Below, piece after piece: positions 25,058 to 34,781 of a stretch of DNA of 64,000 bases. The DNA is taken from the NCBI RefSeq assembly GCF_034931045.1, contig NZ_JAYGHH010000006.1, forward strand, positions 115,062-179,061, in the 5' to 3' direction. This DNA is from Nodularia sp034931045 (GTDB lineage Bacteria; Cyanobacteriota; Cyanobacteriia; Cyanobacteriales; Nostocaceae). A program made the position numbers and the translations under genes. Position 1 is the stretch's first letter. Every line of letters begins with the position of its first letter. The notes beneath the pieces were generated by a model. It had not been told where the DNA came from. It was given only the letters and a program-made list of their open reading frames with translations, and made no database searches.

Positions 25058-26347
25058 ATGGCTAATACAGACGCAAACCCAAAGCAGCCACTATTACCAG
25101 CGCTGAGATCAAGAAACTATCGTCTGTTTTTTGCCGGACAAAGCCTTTCCTTGATTGGGTCATGGATGACATATATTGCCACAGTTTGGCTAGTGTATTC
25201 TTTAACAAATTCCCCTGTCATGTTGGGAGTTGTGGGATTTTCTAGTCAAATTCCTAGCTTTTTTCTTGCGCCTTTTGGGGGAGTTTTTGTAGATCATTTT
25301 TCACGATATCGGACTTTAATTGGGACACAAATATTTTCGATGATTCAGTCCTTAGCCTTAGCAGTTTTGGCGTTAACTGGTATAATTCAAGTATGGCATA
25401 TCATCGGCTTAAGTTTATTTCAAGGATTAATCAACTCAGTCGATTCACCCGCACGACAAGCATTTGCGCCCGAATTAGTGGAACGTCGAGACGATTTGGC
25501 TAATGCGATCGCGATCAATTCAACTATGATTAATGGAGCGCAATTAATTGGCCCAGCCGTGGGCGGTTTACTCATCGCTCGTTTTGGCGCTGCCTATTGT
25601 TTCTTAATTGATGGGTTGAGCTATATTGCCGTCATTATGGCATTATTGGCAATGAATATTAAACCCAGGCAAATCGCGCTAACAATCGGGAATCCCTTCC
25701 AAAGAATTGCCGAGGGATTTGTTTATGCTTTTAACTTTCCAGCCATTAGAGCTATCTTATTATTATCAGCTTTAGTTAGCTTTATGGGACTGCAATATAT
25801 AATTCTGTTGACAATTTTAGCAGAAGATATTCTCAAAGGTGGTGCTGAAACATTGGGATTTTTAATGGTAGCTTCAGGAGTGGGAGCTTCATCTGGTGGG
25901 ATTTATCTAGCTACACGTAGAACCATACTAGAAATAGGCAGATTAATTGCTTTAGCACCAGTGATTTTAGGAATTGCTCTAATTGCCCTTTCCTGCTCTC
26001 GGTCGTTACCGTTTTCTTTATTCATCATGCTATTTGTTGGCTTGGGAACAATTCTGCAAGTTGCTGCTAGTAATACATTTCTCCAAACAGTTGTAGAAGA
26101 TGACAAACGCGGACGCTTGATGAGCTTATACACCATGTCATTTTTAGGAATATTACCTTTAGGACATTTACTCGGTGGCTTCTTAGCAAATCACATTGGC
26201 GCACCTCATACATTAACTATTGATGGCATAGTTTGTATTTTAGGGGGTATATTTTTTTTCAGGAAACTCCCAATATTAAAACAAGCAATCAGTGCAGTTT
26301 ATGAGCAAAAAAGCATTGCATTAATTAAAAGCCACCCCAATAAATAA
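25058..26347 (+). CDS. MFS transporter (MFS_3 / exporter-like)
   Basis: A 429-residue major-facilitator protein with about 12 hydrophobic segments. RSRNYRLFFAGQSLSLIGSW at residues 17-36, DHFSRYRT in the first loop and SPARQAFAPELV near 130 are typical of the EntS-like MFS_3 group, often drug or siderophore exporters. The substrate is unknown. It stands alone, with no siderophore genes beside it. The start ATG follows a long AT-rich spacer. Confidence 0.85.
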   Translation: MANTDANPKQPLLPALRSRNYRLFFAGQSLSLIGSWMTYIATVWLVYSLTNSPVMLGVVGFSSQIPSFFLAPFGGVFVDHFSRYRTLIGTQIFSMIQSLALAVLALTGIIQVWHIIGLSLFQGLINSVDSPARQAFAPELVERRDDLANAIAINSTMINGAQLIGPAVGGLLIARFGAAYCFLIDGLSYIAVIMALLAMNIKPRQIALTIGNPFQRIAEGFVYAFNFPAIRAILLLSALVSFMGLQYIILLTILAEDILKGGAETLGFLMVASGVGASSGGIYLATRRTILEIGRLIALAPVILGIALIALSCSRSLPFSLFIMLFVGLGTILQVAASNTFLQTVVEDDKRGRLMSLYTMSFLGILPLGHLLGGFLANHIGAPHTLTIDGIVCILGGIFFFRKLPILKQAISAVYEQKSIALIKSHPNK

Positions 26348-26381
26348 TTAATTGCGGAAATCCATACTTTGGACAAAAACA

Positions 26382-27041
26382 TCATGAAATACTAGGATCA
26401 TCGGCAGTTTTTATCTGCTGTAAAATCCGTTCAATTTGAAAAACCCTTTCATTTCTATTTTGTGATTTAAAGACAGCTAAGGCTTTTTCTAAAGAAGCTA
26501 TTCCTTCACTTCGTTGATTATTTTGTAAAAGTGCTACTGCCGAATTAGCCAGAGCATCGCCATAATTAGGATTAATTTCTAAAGCTTTCTGATATGCTGT
26601 AATAGCTTCTTCCCAACGATTTTGACTAGCATAAACTAAACCAATTCCGTTGTAAGCCAGAGCATGATTTGAATTGAAGCGAATGGCTTCTCGATAAGCG
26701 TTAATAGCCTCCTCTGCTTTATTTTGTCGAAATAAAACATTTCCTAATTCAAAGTGTCCAAAGGCGTATCTAGGGAATTTTTTAATTAATTTGCGTAGGT
26801 TTTCTTCTGCACCTGTGAAATCGCCTTGACTGGATAAAGTTTTAGCTTGTTGCATCAGTTGCGATCGCTCTTCTTGTTGTGAACCGCCAAATTGAGCTAG
26901 TTTTTCAACTCTACTGTTGACACGTGCGGGTGAATTGACAGAGACTTTTCCAGAATGCGCTAATACTAGTGGTGATAAAGCAATTGTAGTGATCATACTC
27001 AGTGTTATGTAGCTCAGAGTAGAAACAAATGCTGATTTCAT
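26382..27041 (-). CDS. Exported TPR-repeat protein
   Basis: A 219-residue protein with an N-terminal signal peptide (hydrophobic core about residues 8-28, ending VLAHSG) and at least three tetratricopeptide repeats: FGHFELGNVLFRQNKAEEAI, LAYNGIGLVYASQNRWEEAI and YGDALANSAVALLQNNQRSE. TPRs are protein-binding scaffolds. The mature protein is probably periplasmic or at the membrane. It is convergent with the MFS gene and 96 bp from the end of acs; no functional link is evident. Confidence 0.85.
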   Translation of the reverse strand: MKSAFVSTLSYITLSMITTIALSPLVLAHSGKVSVNSPARVNSRVEKLAQFGGSQQEERSQLMQQAKTLSSQGDFTGAEENLRKLIKKFPRYAFGHFELGNVLFRQNKAEEAINAYREAIRFNSNHALAYNGIGLVYASQNRWEEAITAYQKALEINPNYGDALANSAVALLQNNQRSEGIASLEKALAVFKSQNRNERVFQIERILQQIKTADDPSIS

Positions 27042-27137
27042 TGGCTATTTACCTCAATGATGTTCTATAGGTTCAAGATGAGTAGTTACGGGGGATTAGA
27101 GGCGATAGAGTGCCGGTGTCCCCAATCCCCAATCCCA

Positions 27138-29130
27138 TTAAGCGCCTTCGCGCAATTTATCTAAAACACTGCGATCTTCTAAAGTGGAAGTATCACCAGA
27201 TACCTCTTGACCTGATGCGAGATTCCGCAATAAACGCCGCATAATTTTACCAGATCGCGTTTTCGGTAAAGCATCCGTAAAGCGAATTTCTCCCGGACGA
27301 GCGATCGCCCCAATTTCTTTAACAACGTGTTGCTTCAGTGTTTTACTCAGTTCCTCACTGGCTTGATATGTCCCTTCTAACGTAATAAAAGCCACAACTT
27401 CCTCACCCTTAATTTCATCTGGTTTACCCACTACCGCCGCTTCCGCCACGGCTGGATGAGAAACTAACGCTGATTCCACTTCCATTGTTCCCAAGCGATG
27501 TCCTGAAACATTCAAGACATCATCGACACGACCCATTACCCAGAAATAGCCATCTTCATCTTGTCTCGCCCCATCACCAGCAAAGTAGATATAGTTACCA
27601 TCTTTGGGGGGGATATGTTCCCAATAAGTGCGGCGGAAGCGTTCTGGGTCATTATAAACTGTCCGCATCATTCCCGGCCAGGGATAACGCACTGCTAAAT
27701 AACCGCCTTCGTTGTTGGGTACGGTGTTACCTTCTAAATCAACAACATCTGCAAGAATACCAGGGAAGGGCAGAGTTGCTGAACCCGGTTTGGTGGGAAT
27801 GGCTCCAGGTAATGGTGTAATCATAATACCGCCAGTTTCTGTCTGCCACCAAGTATCCACAATGGGACAGCATTCACCACCAATGATTTTGTGATACCAC
27901 ATCCAAGCCTCTGGGTTAATGGGTTCGCCCACTGTTCCTAACAACCGCAAAGAGGATAAATTACGGGTTTTGGGATGGTGTTCACCCATCTTGATAAATG
28001 CCCGAATTGCTGTAGGCGCTGTATAAAAGATATTTACCCCATATTTCTCAATTACATCCCAGAAACAGCCAAGATTAGACGCACGGGGCGCACCTTCATA
28101 CATTAAAGTTGTTGCACCGTTGGAAAGGGGTCCGTAAACTATGTAGCTGTGTCCAGTAATCCAACCAACATCGGCTGTACACCAATATACATCTGTATCT
28201 TGCAGGTCAAAGATCCATTTGGTGGTGATATGACTGTATAAGTTATAACCAGCAGTTGTATGTACAACGCCCTTTGGTTTGCCGGTGCTACCAGAAGTGT
28301 AGAGAACAAACAGCATATCTTCGCTGTCCATTGGTTCCGCCGGACAATCGGCTGATACACCTTTTTGTAAATCATGCCACCAATGGTCACGCCCTGGTTC
28401 CATCTGTGTTTCTTGACAGGTGCGTTTGACTACTAGCACATCTGTAATGGAGGGGACAGCGTGATCTGCTAAGGCTTTATCTACTTCTACTTTCAGAGGA
28501 ACGATCGCATCTTTACGCCAACCACCATCAGCAGTAATCACTATTTTAGCTTCTGCATCATTGAGGCGATCGCGCAAAGCTTCGNNNNNNNNNNNNNNNN
28601 NNNNNNNNNNNNNNNCCACCAAATACCACACTGTGGGGCGCACCAATTCTCGCACAGGCTAACATCGCGATCGCGGCTTCGGGAATCATGGGCATATAGA
28701 TACCGATGCGATCGCCTTTTTTCGCTCCCAATTGCTTCAACACATTGGCAAACTGGCACACCTCCCGATGTAATTGAGCATAGGTTAGTGTCCGAGAATC
28801 TCCTGGTTCCCCTTCCCAAATCAGCGCCGCCTTATTTTTGCGCCAAGTAGTCAGGTGTCGATCCAGACAATTATAAGAAATGTTAATTTTACCCCCAACA
28901 AACCACTTAGCAAAAGGTGGTTGCCAATCTAGCACCGTGTCCCATTTTTGGAACCAATCTAATTCAGTTTCGGCTAATTCTGCCCAAAATTGCTGCGGAT
29001 TTGCTTTAGCTTTGGCGTATAGTTGTTGGTAGTCTGCCAAACTTTTGATTTGGGCATTTTGGGCAAATTCGCTGCTAGGAGGGAACGAGCGCTTTTCTTG
29101 TAGAATTGATTCTATCGTTGGCTGAGACAT
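27138..29130 (-). CDS. acs: Acetyl-CoA synthetase (interrupted by an assembly gap)
   Basis: AMP-forming acetate-CoA ligase of the normal length of about 650 residues. Visible motifs are the nucleotide-binding YTSGSTGKPKGVVHTT, TWWQTETGG, the FAGDGARQDEDGYF region and the acetylation lysine in PKTRSGKIMRR near the C-terminus. The gene is read in two frames because of a 31-N run between SVVFGG and EALRDR. The family reads GGFSAEAL there, so only about 9 bases are missing. I treat it as a single intact gene. The start follows a good AGAAGG site. It activates acetate for central metabolism. Confidence 0.93.
28585..28615. other. Assembly gap (31 N) in acs
   Basis: The gap puts the two halves of acs out of phase. 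The conserved protein sequence suggests a true gap of about 9 bases. Confidence 0.95.
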
Positions 29131-29480
29131 AATTAACCCTTCTGTGTAATAGCGTTGTAACTGAGAACTATCTTGTACTCAAAGTTATACAGGATTCCTG
29201 TGAATTTCATTAAGAGATACAGTATTTTAAGCACAAGTAATTTCACACTCAACTTTTCTGGTGTGGCAATTAACCCAAAATTCTTAGATCCTGCCCAGAA
29301 TAGAATAGAATATACAATCTATGGTGCATTGTTTTTTTCACAGAGACATTTACCAGTTGAGCTAGTGCCGCAGGGCGGAAGTCAAAAGGCTAATTCTCTA
29401 GGCTTTTCATTGACTTGAAATGGCTAGTCGATTTACGGCAAGCTGTACTAGTTATAAATTATTCAACAAAACGTTAGTTA
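29131..29480. other. Intergenic region with a dispersed repeat
   Basis: A 350-bp spacer between acs and the unknown two-gene operon. It includes GCCGCAGGGCGGAAGTCAAA around 29368-29387, a dispersed element with a near-copy inverted at 34745-34772. An 81-codon ORF through this spacer has no ribosome-binding site and an unlikely composition, and I do not call it. Confidence 0.6.
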
Positions 29481-30191
29481 TTGAAAGTAGGGCATCGTTT
29501 GCAAGCACAAGAGATTAAGGAACAGTTAAAATACCTGATCGAGCAAGCTTCCTCGATAGACCCTAGCTTGTCCAAAAAATTAGATGAAATTAATCGGTGG
29601 GTAAAAAATACTAGACCAGGTTCCTTGACTGCGAAACCCTTTGTCCTCGCCTTTCTCTTGGAAGTAATTACAGACTCTACCATTTGGCTGATGATTAAAT
29701 CATCATCTTGTGAAGCAGAACAAAAAGCTAAGTTCGAGCAGATGACCCCAAATGAGAAATATTGGTATGGCTATCTTTTTCCGAGATGGATAAATGCAAA
29801 TGACTCCAAATTTTACATTTGGAAACAAAAACTCATGGCAGGGGAATTTAATCAGGAAGATGATGATATCATTAAAGCAATAGCGCAAGATATTGTGCAG
29901 CGTGAAGGTAGTGTGTGGAAGCGTTATATTGCCGACCTGTCTATGGCAACGGATTTGATTGTGAGTAGTCGTCAGCATAAACCACTATGTATTCAAGTTA
30001 CCAGTGTATCCGAAGAGTTTAATCATCAAAAGTATCATTTTTGGCAAAACACACTGCACTCATGGGAAATCGAGAGAGGAATATTTTTAAGTTACAATCC
30101 CAAAGATGCTAATTTCATTAAGCAGTTAGTCAACGTAGCACTGCACAACAGTGACTATCTTTCTGGTGGCAAGTATTTGAAGTTTGATTGA
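29481..30191 (+). CDS. Unknown protein with a possible PD-(D/E)xK nuclease-like core
   Basis: A 236-residue soluble protein. The N-terminal 50 residues are helical. A hydrophobic stretch (KPFVLAFLLEVITDSTIWLM) follows and then a charged C-terminal half. Near residue 160 the pattern ATDLIVSSRQHKPLCIQVTS (acidic residue, then a strand with Q-x-T) resembles the core of some restriction-like nucleases, but the evidence is weak. No start codon is strong: TTG 29481 is the first, TTG 29499 follows. Its end overlaps the next ORF by 8 bp, suggesting translational coupling. Family not recognised. Confidence 0.55.
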   Translation: MKVGHRLQAQEIKEQLKYLIEQASSIDPSLSKKLDEINRWVKNTRPGSLTAKPFVLAFLLEVITDSTIWLMIKSSSCEAEQKAKFEQMTPNEKYWYGYLFPRWINANDSKFYIWKQKLMAGEFNQEDDDIIKAIAQDIVQREGSVWKRYIADLSMATDLIVSSRQHKPLCIQVTSVSEEFNHQKYHFWQNTLHSWEIERGIFLSYNPKDANFIKQLVNVALHNSDYLSGGKYLKFD

Positions 30192-30708
30192 TGCTGTCAG
30201 CAGTTCAATACTTGAAGATTTGTGTTTTACCCTACATACTCATCAGCTAATCACAGCTTTTATGGCTAACCGACAACAAACTCCCAGCTACGAAACTTCT
30301 GTGGAAGAATTTGCTCAAGCTTTGACAACCGCCCGCCGAATGCAGCATGACTGGCTAACTTACGGGGTAGATTATGTTCATTTTTATGTTGAGGATGCAG
30401 ATAGTAATTGGTTAGAGACTTGGGGCGATGACGAGATTTTAGGTAATAAGTTATTAGATGCTATTAAGGAATTTTTAGTTAGTAGTGATGATGTAGCTAT
30501 CAGAGTCAGGCAAAATTTAGGAGAGCGTTCACTTTTTGATTTAGCTGTAAATTTAGAAGTATGTTGGAGAATTGGCGAAAGCAGTGACAGATTATGTTTG
30601 GTGAGAAATCTGTTAGCTGGTGACGACAATAATGTTGATTTAAATAATGGGGAGTTATTAAATTTAGCAGAGAGTCTGTTGGAAAAATTGGCAGATATTT
30701 CTGAGTAA
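30184..30708 (+). CDS. Unknown protein, partner of the preceding gene
   Basis: A 174-residue acidic protein (or about 148 from the internal ATG beginning MANRQQTPSYETS). It contains a patch that looks conserved, RRMQHDWLTYGVDYVHFYVE, and an aspartate-rich loop (GDDNNVDLNNGE). No domain is recognised. The 8-bp overlap with the preceding ORF supports an operon and a shared function, perhaps a two-component module such as a nuclease with its partner, but nothing in the sequence proves this. No signal peptide or transmembrane helix. Confidence 0.55.
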   Translation: MIDAVSSSILEDLCFTLHTHQLITAFMANRQQTPSYETSVEEFAQALTTARRMQHDWLTYGVDYVHFYVEDADSNWLETWGDDEILGNKLLDAIKEFLVSSDDVAIRVRQNLGERSLFDLAVNLEVCWRIGESSDRLCLVRNLLAGDDNNVDLNNGELLNLAESLLEKLADISE

Positions 30709-30722
30709 ATATTTAAAAGTTC

Positions 30723-30762
30723 GTAGTGAGGACTTCAGTCCTCTCTATATTTTCCTCACTAC
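30723..30762. repeat. Palindromic repeat GTAGTGAG...CTCACTAC
   Basis: Outer arms GTAGTGAG and CTCACTAC enclose the perfect palindrome GAGGACTTCAGTCCTC (30728-30743). It follows the stop of the unknown operon and could form a hairpin that ends transcription, though there is no T tract. Of the kind dispersed through Nostocales genomes. Confidence 0.65.
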
Positions 30763-30987
30763 TATTCCCAAGGACTCTACAACAGGAAGTTAGAGATATT
30801 CTTACACCGCAAAGGAAATGTTAAAACTTTTGGTGTATTGAATAACACCTAAAAATCCTTAACCGTAAAGCGATCGCCTGGATATCCTCCCCATGAGAAT
30901 GAGGCAGCAACGCGTTAAGCTGGATAAGAGTAGCATTTTGTTGCACTTTTCAGATAATTTTTATTTTTCCTGCTTGAGAAACCCGGA

Positions 30988-31722
30988 ATGCTAGACCAAA
31001 TTTTTGATTATCTTCACTTTCATTTCAGCGTTGAAGCCCTGATAGTGCTGCTAATCCTGGTTTTATTAGAGGCGGTGCTATCTGCTGATAACGCGATCGC
31101 CCTCGCTGCGATCGCCCAAGGATTAGAAGACAAAGAACTCGAACGAAAAGCCCTCAATTTTGGTTTAATCGTTGCTTATGTGCTGCGAATTAGCCTGATT
31201 TTAACTGCCACTTGGATACAAAAATACTGGCAATTTGAATTATTAGGTGCTGGCTATTTGCTGTGGTTGGTATTCCAACACTTTACCTCAGAAGAAGCCA
31301 AAGACGACCATCATCACGGCCCCCGGTTTAACTCTTTGTTGCAAGCCATCCCTGTAATTGCCTTTACAGATTTAGCATTTTCCTTAGATAGTGTAACCAC
31401 TGCGATCGCGGTTTCTCAAGAAAAGTGGCTAGTTCTGACTGGTGCAACACTTGGCATCATTACCCTGCGATTTATGACCGGGTTGTTTATCCGGTGGTTA
31501 GACGAATTTAAAAACCTCGAAGATGCCGGCTATATCACCGTGGCGTTTGTCGGTTTGCGCCTGTTAATGAGAGTCATCAACGATAACTTAGTTCCACCAG
31601 AATGGGTAGTAATTTCCGCGATCGCAATCATTCTAGTTTGGGGATTCTCTGTGCGTAATGAGATTGCAGAAGTAGCCGAATTAGAACCGGAAAAGAGTGA
31701 AGTAGAGACCAGTCCCCATTAG
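30988..31722 (+). CDS. TerC-family membrane protein
   Basis: A 244-residue integral membrane protein with about seven hydrophobic helices. Both TerC signature motifs are present: EAVLSADNA at residues 28-36 and DLAFSLDSV near 127-135, with acidic residues that bind metal. Some TerC/Alx proteins export manganese or affect membrane protein metalation; in oxygenic phototrophs a plant TerC homologue acts in thylakoid assembly. A Mn role is inferred from family. I looked for the yybP-ykoY riboswitch upstream and did not see its conserved core. Confidence 0.88.
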   Translation: MLDQIFDYLHFHFSVEALIVLLILVLLEAVLSADNAIALAAIAQGLEDKELERKALNFGLIVAYVLRISLILTATWIQKYWQFELLGAGYLLWLVFQHFTSEEAKDDHHHGPRFNSLLQAIPVIAFTDLAFSLDSVTTAIAVSQEKWLVLTGATLGIITLRFMTGLFIRWLDEFKNLEDAGYITVAFVGLRLLMRVINDNLVPPEWVVISAIAIILVWGFSVRNEIAEVAELEPEKSEVETSPH

Positions 31723-31852
31723 GGACGGGTTTACAGATATGATTTTATATCAACGAGGATATAACTAAACCCGCCCTTACCACCCAGTAGCGGCGGGTTT
31801 ACAGATATCATTCAAGATGAACGACGATATAACTAAAACCCGTCCCTACCAC
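31723..31852. repeat. Two tandem copies of an ACGGGTTTA...TAAACCCG hairpin element
   Basis: Two approx 62-bp units (31723-31784 and 31790-31852), each starting with a CGGGTTTACAGATAT arm and ending with ATATAACTAAACCCG. Arms in each unit can pair into a long hairpin. They fill the space between the convergent TerC and ndk genes, where they could act as a bidirectional terminator. A related element lies at 54615-54676. Confidence 0.85.
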
Positions 31853-31856
31853 TAAA

Positions 31857-32306
31857 TTATTCTAGTAACCAAGGTGTTAAATGTGGTTGCCAACTGACCA
31901 ATTCTTCCTCTTTAAACCACAAAGCTATTTCTCTCTGTGCAGTTTCCAAAGCATCAGAACCGTGGATCAGATTGCGGCCAATGCTAATGCCAAAATCGCC
32001 CCGAATGGTTCCAGGTTCTGCCGTTAAGGGGTTAGTAGCACCAATAATTTTGCGCGCAGAAGCCACAACACCATCACCTTCCCAAACCATCGCTACGACA
32101 GGGCCAGAGGTGATAAAATCCACTAAACTGGGAAAAAATGGTCGTTCCTTGTGAACATCATAATGCTGTTCAGCCAACTCGCGGCTGACTTTCATAAATT
32201 TCAAACCCACGAGGGTAAAACCTTTAGTTTCATAGCGACGGATGATTTCCGCTACCAGTCCACGCTGTACACCATCAGGTTTAATTGCTAAAAATGTGCG
32301 TTCCAA
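31857..32306 (-). CDS. ndk: Nucleoside diphosphate kinase
   Basis: A 149-residue enzyme that balances nucleoside triphosphate pools. The phosphate-accepting histidine is His115 in NLIHGSD. The RTFLAIKPDGVQRGL start and the GDFGISIGRN segment are canonical. The start is TTG, preceded by GGGAGA at normal distance; no ATG lies near. The gene ends directly at the hairpin repeat shared with the TerC gene. Confidence 0.95.
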   Translation of the reverse strand: MERTFLAIKPDGVQRGLVAEIIRRYETKGFTLVGLKFMKVSRELAEQHYDVHKERPFFPSLVDFITSGPVVAMVWEGDGVVASARKIIGATNPLTAEPGTIRGDFGISIGRNLIHGSDALETAQREIALWFKEEELVSWQPHLTPWLLE

Positions 32307-32520
32307 AGCTATCTCCCAAAACTTAATACGTTTTTCATCGGGTCTTAGTTCTTGTGATTTGCCTTTTGTTTATGTAATCAAGATTTCACACCCTTGACAA
32401 ATAACAAATGACTACTGACCAATCAGAGTTTATCTCAGAAATTATCGTTGAGTGCATATCCGTGGCAACTTGAATGCGTTAAATTGTTAATTCGTGGGTG
32501 CAAAACAGAGGTCACGACAA

Positions 32521-34559
32521 ATGGGTGCTGAATCAACTGCTACATCTGAAGGGGTGGTCATGCCTTCCAATGGACATAAATCGGAATTAAAACATCACAA
32601 GCAAAAAAAGCTGCTACCACCTAGTAGTACTACAGGGGGTTTGCCTGGGGCTTGGAAAATTGAGGACAGCGAAGCTTTATACCGGATAGAAGGTTGGGGA
32701 GAGCCGTATTTCTCCATTAATGCTGCCGGTCATATTACAGTTTCGCCCAAGGGCGATCGCGGTGGTTCTCTCGACTTGTTTGAATTAGTCAACGCCTTGA
32801 AGCAGCGTAACTTGGGACTGCCGATGTTAATTCGCTTCTCCGATATTTTAGAAGACCGGATCGAGCGATTGAATGCTTGTTTTAATAAAGCGATCGCCCG
32901 CTATAATTACCCTGGTGTATATCGTGGCGTGTTTCCTGTCAAATGTAACCAAGAACGCCACTTAATTGAAGATTTAGTCAAATTTGGCAAACCGCATCAG
33001 TTTGGCTTAGAAGCCGGTTCTAAGCCGGAATTAATGATCGCTTTAGCCTTGTTGGATACACCAGGCGCATTGCTGATTTGCAACGGCTACAAAGACCGGG
33101 AATACATCGAAACGGCAATGTTAGCCCAAAGACTAGGGCAAACCTCAATTATCGTTTTAGAACAGGTAGAAGAAGTTGATTTGGTGATTGCGGCACATCG
33201 TCAATTAGGAATTAAGCCGATTGTCGGAGTTCGCGCCAAANNNNNNNNNNNNNNNNNNNNNNNNNAAGTACTCAAGGTATGGGACGTTGGGGAACATCCA
33301 CAGGCGATCGCGCTAAATTTGGTCTGACAATTCCCGAAATCATGGGAGCTGTCCACAAACTCCGCGAAGCTAATTTACTGGATTGTTTGCAGTTGATGCA
33401 CTTCCACATTGGCTCCCAAATCTCAGCCATCAATGTCATTAAGGATGCCATTCAAGAAGCCAGCCGTATCTACGTAGAGTTAGCCATGCTAGGGGCAGAT
33501 ATGAAATACCTCGATGTTGGCGGCGGCTTGGGTGTAGATTATGACGGTTCCCAAACCAACTTCTATGCCTCCAAAAATTACAATATGCAAAACTATGCTA
33601 ACGATATCGTGGCAGAGTTAAAAGATACTTGTGCAGAGAGACAAATACCCGTACCAACACTGATTAGCGAAAGCGGACGTGCGATCGCCTCCCACCAGTC
33701 AGTACTCATTTTTGATGTTCTCAGCACCAGCGATGTACCTCTAGAATTACCAGAACCCCCACAAGAAGAAGAATCCCCCGTAATTAAATATTTGTGGGAA
33801 ACTTACCAATCCATCAACCAAGAGAATTATCAGGAATTCTTTCACGACGCAGCCCAATTTAAAGAAGAAGCCATCAGCCGCTTCAACTTAGGAATTCTGC
33901 GTCTCGAAGAACGAGCCAAAGCCGAGCGACTCTACTGGGCTTGCTGTCAAAAAATCCTGAACATCACTAGACAGCAAGAATACGTACCCGATGAATTGGA
34001 AGACCTAGAAAAAATTATGGCCTCCATTTACTACATCAATCTTTCAGTGTTTCAATCAGCACCAGATTGTTGGGCAATAGACCAACTATTCCCCATCATG
34101 CCCATACACCGCTTAGACGAAGAACCCATACGACGAGGAATATTAGCAGACCTCACCTGTGATAGTGATGGCAAAATTGATCGCTTTATTGACCTCCGTG
34201 ATGTCAAATCGGTTTTAGAACTGCACACCTTCAAGCCAGAAGAACCCTACTATCTGGGGATGTTCCTCAATGGAGCGTATCAAGAAATCATGGGCAATTT
34301 GCACAACTTGTTTGGTAATACCAACGCAGTTCATATCCAACTAACACCCAAAGGCTACCAAATTCAACATATCGTCAAAGGCGACACAATGAGAGAAGTA
34401 GTCAGCTATGTACAGTATGACTCTGAAGATATGGTAGAAAGTATCCGTCAACGTTGTGAGAAAGCCTTAGAAGAAAAACACATCACTCTAGCTGAATCTC
34501 AGCGATTGCTACAAACCTACGAGCAGAGTCTAGGAAGATACACGTATCTGAATAGCTAG
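32521..34559 (+). CDS. speA: Biosynthetic arginine decarboxylase (interrupted by an assembly gap)
   Basis: PLP-dependent fold-III enzyme of about 670 residues that makes agmatine from arginine, for polyamines and arginine catabolism. The PLP lysine is in FPVKCNQERH, and CHS-type substrate motifs such as GRWGTSTGDRAKFGL, DVGGGLGVDYDGS and FHIGSQI are intact. A 25-N run divides it into two phases; the family reads RAKLSTQG there, so 2 bases may be missing. I start at ATG 32521, which has an AGAGGT site; an earlier GTG would add 9 residues. It is a single gene. Confidence 0.92.
33241..33265. other. Assembly gap (25 N) in speA
   Basis: The gap shifts the reading phase of speA. The family sequence RAK-L-STQG suggests that only two bases of a leucine codon are missing. 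Confidence 0.95.
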
Positions 34560-34583
34560 TACCGCAGGGGGTAGGGGGAAGAA

Positions 34584-34760
34584 GCAGGGGAGCAGGGAGC
34601 AGGGAGCAGGGGGGAAGAAAATTTTCCATCTCAATACCCAATAATACCCATTCCCCCTTCCCTAGTACAGCACGGCGTAAATAGACAGACCATTCAAAAT
34701 CAATGAAAAGCCTATCCTAATAGAATAAGTTTTTTGACTTTTGACTTTTGACTTTTGACT
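34584..34760. repeat. Two heptamer arrays (GGGAGCA and TTTTGAC) between speA and the transferase gene
   Basis: GGGAGCA units at 34584-34613 and TTTTGAC units at 34732-34760 flank a short spacer. The 3' flank of the second array is the GTCCTGCGGTACT sequence, an inverted near-copy of the element around 29366-29388. Confidence 0.85.
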
Positions 34761-34781
34761 TCCGTCCTGCGGTACTATTCC

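Noticed and set aside
27138..29130. acs as a frameshifted pseudogene
   Set aside because: The break coincides with an N run, and conserved residues resume on both sides.
29173..29418. An 81-codon ORF between acs and the unknown operon
   Set aside because: No ribosome-binding site and poor codon composition; its 3' half runs through a dispersed repeat.
30709..30987. Possible yybP-ykoY manganese riboswitch upstream of the TerC-family gene
   Set aside because: The conserved core elements of this riboswitch are not visible in the spacer, which holds a dispersed palindrome and plain AT-rich sequence.
32521..34559. speA as two separate or truncated genes
   Set aside because: The frame change is at an N run that interrupts the conserved RAK-L-STQG sequence by about one codon.
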